Shown: one piece after another, positions 57,133 to 64,000 of the stretch
Layout: each line of letters begins with the position of its first letter
How positions within the stretch are numbered: position 1 is the stretch's first letter
The notes under the pieces: model-generated
The model's database searches: none
Told to the model about the DNA's origin: nothing
Seen by the model: the letters and a program-made list of their open reading frames with translations, nothing else
Source: Zingiber officinale
Lineage: Eukaryota; Streptophyta; Magnoliopsida; Zingiberales; Zingiberaceae
DNA length: 64,000 nucleotides
Direction: 5' to 3'
Assembly (NCBI RefSeq): GCF_018446385.1
Contig: NC_055986.1
Location: 78,825,659 to 78,889,658 of the forward strand
Made by a program: the position numbers and the translations under genes

Positions 57133-58480
57133 TATGACTTTATTTATTGTTTTTAGAGGCCCCTCTATTTATAACCTTCCATCTATGATTGAAAAAGCTT
57201 TACCTAACTATTCTATTTAATGTCACTCGATTCAATTTTTTTTTGGTCAATCAATAGAAATCTTGATCATGCGATCATTATCTGCTAGCCGTTGACTCCA
57301 ATCGATATATCGTCAATCTAGTTGATGGAAAGCATTCCAGTTGACTCAAACCTTGTAAATCGACTATACATGATAAAATCTTATTCAAACGATCTTATTT
57401 TCAAATTCAAATGGGAATTTGATTGCCTAGTTGACTCAAGTTGACAGCCCCTATTAATTCAATTCTGAATAAAATATTTTATTCGCATGTAATCTATTCT
57501 CAGTTAACTCCGTTATCAACCATCACTTAACTAGATCACCAATTATAATCTTAAAACACCTTATTTCTTCGTTCAGTCTATGCCTAGGTAAAAATCTACT
57601 TGAACTCTAAAATATAAGCCACTTGACTCTCACAACTCAGTTAAAAGTTTACCTTTACAGTTTCATTTTGCCTACAATAACATCTCCCAGTAGACAGTAA
57701 GTTTCTCAAATGCACTGATCTCTCAGGTAATTCTAAGTGTCATCGTTAGTTTCTCAAATGCGCTGATCTCTCATGTTATTCTAAGTGTCATTGTTCACTA
57801 TTTCACTTATATAGTTGACCTTCTTTCGACTATACTACATGAAAGATATTACAGTTTCACATTATCTAATTGGTCATTTTTTTATCAGGCCCTCATTCCC
57901 TTGAATGCATCAGACTATCAGACTCTTGACTCAATACTTGTGCCATCCTTTAATTCTCCCACCTATGTAATCCACCTCTTGTGGCTCTCGTCAAAGGTTT
58001 CATCTCAATGTTCCTTATCCTATAATCTTTCAAGTGTATTATACCATCTTTCTCATATCTTCAGCGAACCTAGAGCCATTGAGCCACACCAACTTGGTCA
58101 TGCTAAGTCTTCATCCATGACTCAAAATCAAGTCACAAGTTTTATAAGCTCTCCTGCCAAGTTTGTATACATCTTAATGCGCCCATTAGTAATATAGACA
58201 ACTTAACTTAAATCTTTTTCCTAACGCATCAAGACAACTTGGTCAAATGTCATTTAGGATATGATTGTAATAATTTTTTCTTTTTAATGTTTGACCATCT
58301 ATTTAGATTATGTTATTCAAAATGATAAAAGCCACATAACCAAAAATATGCTCTCCCTTACACCTATGTTCTCCTTGAGATAGAATTTACCAAATAAGGA
58401 GATAAGGTTTACCAACCTAAGAATTTTCCTTCCCCCTTTAGGACACACATCAAAATAATTGTTATAGTCATGAAACCCCT
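57133..58480 (-). repeat. Degenerate minus-sense copia LTR-like DNA
   Basis: No gene. A minus-strand TATA-like TAAATAGAGGGG near 57163-57175 and a CCCTTGAATGCATCAGAC... phrase near 57898, which recurs at 61739 (CCTTGAATGCACCGAGCC) inside a clear minus-sense LTR, point to an old Sirevirus-type LTR. A short duplication (GTTTCTCAAATGC.CTGATCTCTCA) lies at 57700-57790. Ends are not definable. Confidence 0.5.
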
Positions 58481-58739
58481 GGCGTGCAGTGGCATTTTAC
58501 TTTTATATATTTATTTTTATTTAATTAATGTGTGTTTATCCTGCTAAGTTTAATAGTAAAAGAAGTGTTAAATTTTAATTGCAGACTATTCGTCCTCCTC
58601 TAGCCGGCCTACCTGGGACTTACAAGTAGTATCACAGATCAACCGTTTTAGAAAGACTAACCACCAGCTAAAGCAAAAAATAAAAAAGGCCGGATCAAGC
58701 ATTCATTCGCCCAAATTTGAGGGGCATTTCATGATTTAG

Positions 58740-60004
58740 AAAAAGAAGATGAAGGTATTTTTTTTTAAATCGATTTTGATATCTTACTTACAATCACCAT
58801 AAATCAACACAGAGCTAAAAAGGAAGAGCACTTATGGAGCAAAAAGGAGCGAACTGATTTTGTGGCAAATGACAAAGTAGAATTTATCTTCTGAATGTTC
58901 TATTGTCACAAGAAGTCAACCGAATTGATGCTTACGACTTCGCTAAGGAACTCTGAGAGAAATTTCTAGAACTTCATGAAAGAAACTCGGAGGCTAAGCT
59001 AGAGAGGCGTGACTTAGAAGAAATCAGCTGATGAACCTCCCGATGGAAAAAATGAGAAATGGTAGCCCAATTGCACAGGAATATCAAAGAGTTTGTCATC
59101 AGACTGACGAACCTCTGAAAAATGGTAACAAATCATGACTCAAGCTGATATGTTCTCAACATCTTTCTTAGAACTCCAGAGTGGATATCAATAGTAGATG
59201 TCTACTACATCTCAAAAAACTTGGAGGTAAGTAATTTAGAAGACTTATCTTCAACTTTGGAATTACACGAGTCTAGATGTGTAGGTTTAAGAAAAGAAAA
59301 AGAACCAAGTTAGAATCTAGCACTAAAAGCTAAGAATGATGAATCGGCCAACATATCTCTCGACAAAGATGAAAGAGCAAATTTTAAAGTTCTTTATATG
59401 TAACAACTTTAACAAGTCGCAAGGCAATAATCTTTTTCAAAGTAAAAGAAAAGTAAGGTGCTATAATTACGATGAAGGACACGTAAAAGATAACTACCCA
59501 AAACTGAAAAGCATTAGAAAGGATAAAGACAAAGGGCCAAGAGGATTGAAGGACAAGAACCTGAAAGCTACATGGGATGAAACATCATCAAAATCTAAAG
59601 TCGAAGCATACGCCAAACATGTGCTAATAGAAAGTCACCAAGATGAAGAAAACGACGAAACATCATTCGAGATAAGAATCGAAAGCATCGATGAAGGGAG
59701 AGCTTTGAATTATGAGTCTGACATGGTAAGTAAGGTACAATACTTACCTTCTGATAAGCTTTATGAAGTAATAAAAATACTTTCTAGATTTTTATGTAAA
59801 TTATGAACTAAATGCATGAATTTGCAAAGAGACAACAATGAGTTTAAAATAAACTTAGCTAAAGTATGTCTATTAGACCATTTTGATAAAATTAAAATTT
59901 TAAATTTTAAATTAAAAGATCAAAAAGACTTAATGAAAAAGGATTATGGATACTCCAATTTTTTACCAATTTCAAATTTTAGAAATTATAAACTACTTAA
60001 TTGA
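58740..60004 (+). pseudogene. Sirevirus-like gag with zinc knuckle
   Basis: Same gag type as 21315-22030. The first half (58800-59330) is full of stops but matches phrase by phrase (WSKKERTDFVAND, SQEVNRIDAYDFAKEL). An open stretch at 59336-59806 has a degraded zinc knuckle CYNYDEGHVKDNYPKLK, in which the second and third Cys of CX2CX4HX4C are Tyr. Lysine-rich and acidic parts follow, then NEFKINLAKVCLLDHFDKIK in another frame to 60004. Not functional. Confidence 0.82.
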
Positions 60005-60861
60005 CATTTAAGAAATCATATGGGCTAAATTATAAAAATTTATAAAAATTATATTCTAAGAAAATTTCTATAAAATCTAGTAGGTAGAAATTTATTTTGA
60101 ATTTCTAAATCTGTTCTAAACTGTTAAATTGATTCTATTTGCATGTTTAAATATTAATTTACTTTAATTTTAACTTTTTTAGAAAAATTAATTATTTCAT
60201 ATATTTTCTCTTCATGTTTTCTATTTAAATTTTTTGTAAGTGATGCAAAATAGATTTTCTGTTAGTATAAACATTTTTAGAAGAAAACCCTGATTTTTTT
60301 TTTTGCTAAAAATCGTTATATTTTGAATGTTTAAAAAAATCAAAAAGATCTTTAGATGAAAATTATATTTTTAATTATTTAATTTTGAAATTGATTATTT
60401 CTATAAAAAATATTTATTTCGGTTAAAATAGAAATATTCTATTTGTGAGTATTTTTCATTTGGTTTGAATATTTATTCTTCCTATTGACAAAAAAGTTTT
60501 AGGATTTTTTTTTAATTTAAAATTTATTTTTGAATTATTTTTGCTCAAATAAAGAATTAATTAGTTAAAATTACTTTCTTTGAAAAACATTTTCAATAAA
60601 AAGATAAGTTTTTGAATACTCTATTTAAAATCTCTAAAAAAATTTCTAATATTTTTCTAACTTTTTTTTATATTTTTCCTAACATATTTTTGATGTGATC
60701 AAAGGGGGAGAAATTAGGGATTAAATTAAGGGGAAGTTTAAATTTTTTATAATTGATTGCAAATTTTTTTAAATACTTGCAAATTTATTTAGAACAAATT
60801 ATTTTATTATTTGTTTTACCATAACTTAACTTGGGTTGATGCACATCAAAAAGAAGGACAT
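60005..60861 (+). other. AT-rich noncoding region before 3' LTR
   Basis: Very AT-rich sequence with many T and A runs and no frame. It ends with two PPT-like motifs, matching the layout at 5871-6957. Confidence 0.65.
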
Positions 60862-60946
60862 TGTAAGTACTCTTGGTTAGTTTTGATGTGATCAACTGAA
60901 TTAAGTTAGACTCTGCACTTTTTGATGTTTTGTGTCTGTAAGTCCG
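60862..60946 (+). repeat. Start of the 3' LTR of the gag-only derivative
   Basis: TGTAAGTACTCTTGG follows the PPT as TGTTGGTGAAG does at 6958. After 85 bases a minus-sense LTR interrupts. A likely plus-sense LTR end is near 62580-62626 (CTATTCACTCCC...GATCTAACA), but continuity is not proven. Confidence 0.6.
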
Positions 60947-61914
60947 TGTTAAGCCGGCTAGGGGAGATGAATAGTCTACAAGAACAATTTTAAAACCAAT
61001 CTCTTGCTTTCTACTTAGCAAGGACATATTGTTAGTTTAAACAAAATAAATAACATAAAGAAACAGTAAGAGACAAGAAATTTTACTTGGTTACAATCAG
61101 GATAATTGTTAATCCAAGACGATTGAAGCTCACTAAAAATTCTTCTTTGATGAAGGCGGAGTACCCTCTTACAATTGTTGAAACCACAGAAATAAAGAAT
61201 AGAATTTGAATACAATGTTTTGTTGAACGAAGATGACTAGAGCTCTATTTATAGCTCACTAGTCGAAATATAGCTGTTGATGATGTGGTGGGTTCTGGGC
61301 ACTTGGACCAAGTCTAGGCACCTCTACTGTGGCACCTTATTCACTACACAATGACTTCGTGATAAATCTCTTATCCATGCCTATTCACTACACAATGGCT
61401 TCATGATAAATCTCTTATCCATGCCTAGGCAATTGGACCAGTCTAGATGCCTAGAATGTTACTGACCTGGACCCAAATTCTATCCCTGCTACAACATCTC
61501 CGAAAGGGCGCCTCTGCTGGCCCAAGTTGATCTGGGCTCCTGGACAAGTCAACTTTGTGTTGATTTGTCTAACTGCTACTCCGGTTGCTTAGGTAATTCT
61601 CCGACCATCCAGAGTTAAGATCACCCGAACCCAACTCTGACCTTCTCCTCGAGCAGAGTTCTTTCCCAACTTCTTATCCCTCGTAAACGTCACACGCGTC
61701 TTTCTCATCTATTAGTGTACTTTTTCACAGCTCTTCATTCCTTGAATGCACCGAGCCTGTCGACTCACTTCCCGTACTATTTTTCTCGCTCGCTGCATCT
61801 TCTGCTAAATTTTCTATGTTCCTAAGTCCCTACACAATTAGATACAATGTATTAAATACACAGAACCAAACTTAACCTGGTTAATCATATCAAAACCAAC
61901 CTGGGATATTTACA
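60947..61914 (-). repeat. Minus-sense 3' LTR, Sirevirus-like, 968 bp
   Basis: On the minus strand it runs from TGTAAATATCCCAGG at 61914, preceded by PPT GGGAAGAT, to GCCGGCTTAACA at 60947. TATA box TATAAATAGAG near 61239-61249 (minus strand). Beyond the PPT, 61915-62150 has the typical AT-rich 3' region with a second PPT-like AAAGGGGTAGAAAG (near 62136). So it is the 3' end of a truncated element, not a solo LTR. Confidence 0.78.
61338..61425. repeat. 44-bp perfect-phase tandem duplication
   Basis: TATTCACTACACAATGACTTCGTGATAAATCTCTTATCCATGCC is followed at once by a copy with two substitutions. It lies in the minus-sense LTR. Confidence 0.92.
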
Positions 61915-63848
61915 ATCTTCCCATTTAAATGTCCATTAATCTAAGTTAAATTAATAATAAACCAAAATAAAATAATTTATACAAGTAAATTGACATTTAT
62001 AATAGATAATAAATTTGCAATAAATACAAGAAAAATAACAAGTAATAAATTTAAGGAAATATAAAATTTTTATATCTTCCGCTAACTTATACCTCCCTCG
62101 TAACGTAAGCTTTCTAACTTTCTACCCCTTTGATGACATCAAAAATAGAGAAATTAGTTGATTGGGGTGAATTAGAAATTGACTGATTGGGCAGAAACAA
62201 ACTATAAGAAAGAAAAATGAAGTGATTTTGTCAATGTTCTAGAGCAATTGAATAGGCAAAAAAGTAACTAACAAGTAAAAGCAAGCTAAAGAAAACCTCC
62301 AACCTTATTATTGTTTCTTATTATTGTATACATTCTATTATCTTAGCTTATCTTTTTGTTCATTGTAAAGTAAGGTTGTAAAAGGTTTCTCCACCTTTGG
62401 ATAACTTGAGAAAGATAAAAGATAAAAGGATTATAGGAGTAACTCACTAATCATAGGTTGTGGAGTAGGAATCAAAATTTTTAAACCATGTAAGGCTAGT
62501 TTGCATTGTTTGTATATATTTTTTATATTGCTATTTCATACTAAAATGATTGTAGATATAAGCAATAAATTGGAAGTGATCGTCTATTCACTCCCTTCTT
62601 TCTCCAGACTCATCATTGATCTAACAAAAATGTTAGTGTTGGATAAAATGAAGAGTTGATTAGCCTATAGCTAAGATTGATCACTTGAGTTCACAATCAA
62701 ATTAGTTACGTAATGGATATAAAAAATATGAATAAAGAACTTAAGCAATACAAATAAATTAGTTACAATTCTTTGCTTGTAATAAGAAAGAGAAGACCAA
62801 TTACTTGTAAATAAAATAATGAGAAATATAATAAGGAACAAAATAAGTTTGGAGTTCTTATTAGGACTTGCTTTTGCTTCATATCATTCACTTTCATTGT
62901 CGTCGTTCATTCACGTTTCACTACCCTTCAAAAACTCCTTTTGTTTTCTTACTCATAGCCTTCATGTTCTACTAACAACCTACTACTTTAAGCTAGTCAA
63001 TTAACCCTTTATTCAGTTGATGTTTTTTTTTTATATCTCCATCTTTCTACCTAGCAATGGATCAGCCAATTCACTCTATTTACTTCTAGTCAACTACCAT
63101 GTCTGGCAACAAATACTTGAGGCAATTGATTAGTTGTAGCTCGTAGACCATCCCATGACACCTTCCAACCTTTGTTAGACCTATCAGTGCAATCAAGAAG
63201 ATTATTAGTGTAATTGACATTTAGAAAGCTTAACTTATGGATGAGATTGATGATGCAATCAAACTTAAATTGGTTTAATTTTGATGGAGTTGAAAAGACA
63301 TTGACATGGTGTTTAAGTTACCAAAAAACTTATTTCTTTGACTAATTGATATGATACTCTTATGTCAAGTGTTCAGTTGCAAGATCTTGATATTAATTGT
63401 AGGTGCATTTTGGCTAGTTTGACTAATGGAAGTTCAAAATTTTAGGTTTTGGCTATTGAAAGTCCTTGCACGTCAAGGAGAACTAGATGTTGACATGAAA
63501 CCTTAAAGAATGAGTTCATGGTAGTAGAAGGCTCGACAAGTTAAGGAGGACTCTATGGTTGATGTAAAGTTTTGGAGAATGAGCTCCTCTAATTGGTGGA
63601 AGACCTAGAAGGTAATACTTGACATGGAGTCTTGGATGTGGAGCTCCATGTATATGGAAGTCCTAAAGTTGGAACTCTTGATTGTTTGAAGTTTTGGAGG
63701 TAATACTTTTGGCAGTTTGATTAGAGGTGAAAATCTTGGCAAGTTTGATATATGTTAAAGATCGTCAACATATTTGAAGAGATGTTGGCTCAGGTGACCA
63801 AGATCAAGTAGGACTTGAAGGCTAGAGGTTGTTGAGGAAATGTTGAAG
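61915..63848. other. Mosaic of degenerate LTR pieces, no gene
   Basis: 61915-62150 belongs to the minus-sense element. Near 62150 a reversed LTR-end phrase (GGGGTGAATTAG) begins. 62380-62626 reads as a plus-sense LTR end (GGTTTCTCCACCTTTGG, CTATTCACTCCC, GATCTAACA). 63400-63780 has loose direct repeats (GGAAGTCCTAAAGTTGG, TTTTGGAGGTAATACTT) like decayed LTR arrays. I see no coding region. Confidence 0.5.
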
Positions 63849-64000
63849 TAGGGGTGTCAATTTGGCTGGGTTGGGTAGATTCAGGTCGGATTGAAAATCA
63901 GTTACCAAAAATATCCCAACCTGAACCTAACCCTAATCCAAACTCAGTCCAAATATCTTAACCCCGAACTCAAACTTGGATAACCTGAATAACTCGCCCA
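63849..64000. mobile_element. hAT-like MITE, left end, cut by the window
   Basis: TAGGGGTGTCAATTTGG is a hAT-type terminal sequence like that of the MITE at 20571-20997, followed by the same kind of AACCC/ACCTGAA-rich interior. The right TIR and TSD lie outside the window. Confidence 0.6.

Larger units (their letters stand above)
58480..60861 (+). mobile_element. Gag-only Sirevirus derivative, pol deleted
   Basis: The end of a 5' LTR (CTATTCGTCCTCCTCTAGCCGG to TTACA at 58624), a decayed PBS (AGTATCACAGATC), gag, an AT-rich noncoding part, PPT-like motifs (CAAAGGGGGAGAAATT at 60698; AAAAAGAAGGACA at 60849) and then a 3' LTR starting at 60862 follow in order. Between gag and the 3' region there is no protease, integrase, RT or RNase H, so pol is absent. 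The start of the 5' LTR is not definable. Confidence 0.75.

Noticed and set aside
1..64000. Endogenous pararetrovirus or other integrated virus
   Set aside because: All RT-like segments are in LTR retrotransposon context with gypsy or copia domain order; no movement or coat protein signatures were seen.
1..64000. Bacterial-type operons, riboswitches or rho-independent terminators
   Set aside because: The gene content and repeats are those of plant nuclear DNA; the hairpins seen belong to LTR arrays.

Overview
This is plant nuclear DNA from the repeat-rich fraction of a flowering-plant chromosome. The evidence is dense plant-type LTR retrotransposons (Tekay-like Ty3/gypsy chromovirus, Tat-like gypsy, Sirevirus-like and other Ty1/copia), a hAT MITE, a tRNA-derived SINE, initiator-tRNA-Met primer sites, and one plant-specific VQ-motif gene. 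The repeat mix feels like a large-genome monocot, but the sequence alone does not name a species.

Layout. 1-8299: chromovirus-type LTRs nested with a Sirevirus-like copia. A TRIM sits in its RNase H end, and a 3.4 kb solo LTR sits inside the TRIM. 8300-13468: a decayed plus-strand copia carrying a solo LTR. 13469-21070: a minus-strand copia of the same family whose LTR interrupts the plus-strand copy; it carries its own solo LTR and a hAT MITE. 21075-22030: a Sirevirus-like gag fragment. 22031-26094: the only island that looks like host DNA, with a SINE, an intact VQ gene on the minus strand and ordinary intergenic DNA. 26095-47567: one minus-strand copia stretched to 21.5 kb by insertions (a Sirevirus-type LTR fragment that holds a full 9.5 kb chromovirus, and a 4.4 kb copia inside its 5' LTR). 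47607-57132: a Tat-like gypsy with gag and protease but no RT or integrase, interrupted by two solo LTRs. 57133-64000: degenerate LTRs, a gag-only Sirevirus derivative, a minus-strand LTR and the start of a hAT-like MITE.

Several boundaries were fixed by finding matching target-site duplications (TSDs) by eye: AGAAA, TACCT, TAGAC, TTATC and AGCGG for five solo LTRs; CACTT, AAATA and ATATG for three two-LTR elements; an 8-bp TSD for the hAT MITE; and a 16-bp TSD with one mismatch for the SINE. The order of insertion can therefore be read directly.

No new cellular pathway is visible. The most unusual signals are in the noncoding parts of the retrotransposons: family-specific short palindrome arrays, with one motif shared by a copia-type and a gypsy-type LTR; tRNA-like Pol III boxes always antisense to chromovirus LTRs; a possible intron inside those LTRs; and a small membrane-anchor ORF ahead of gag in one copia.
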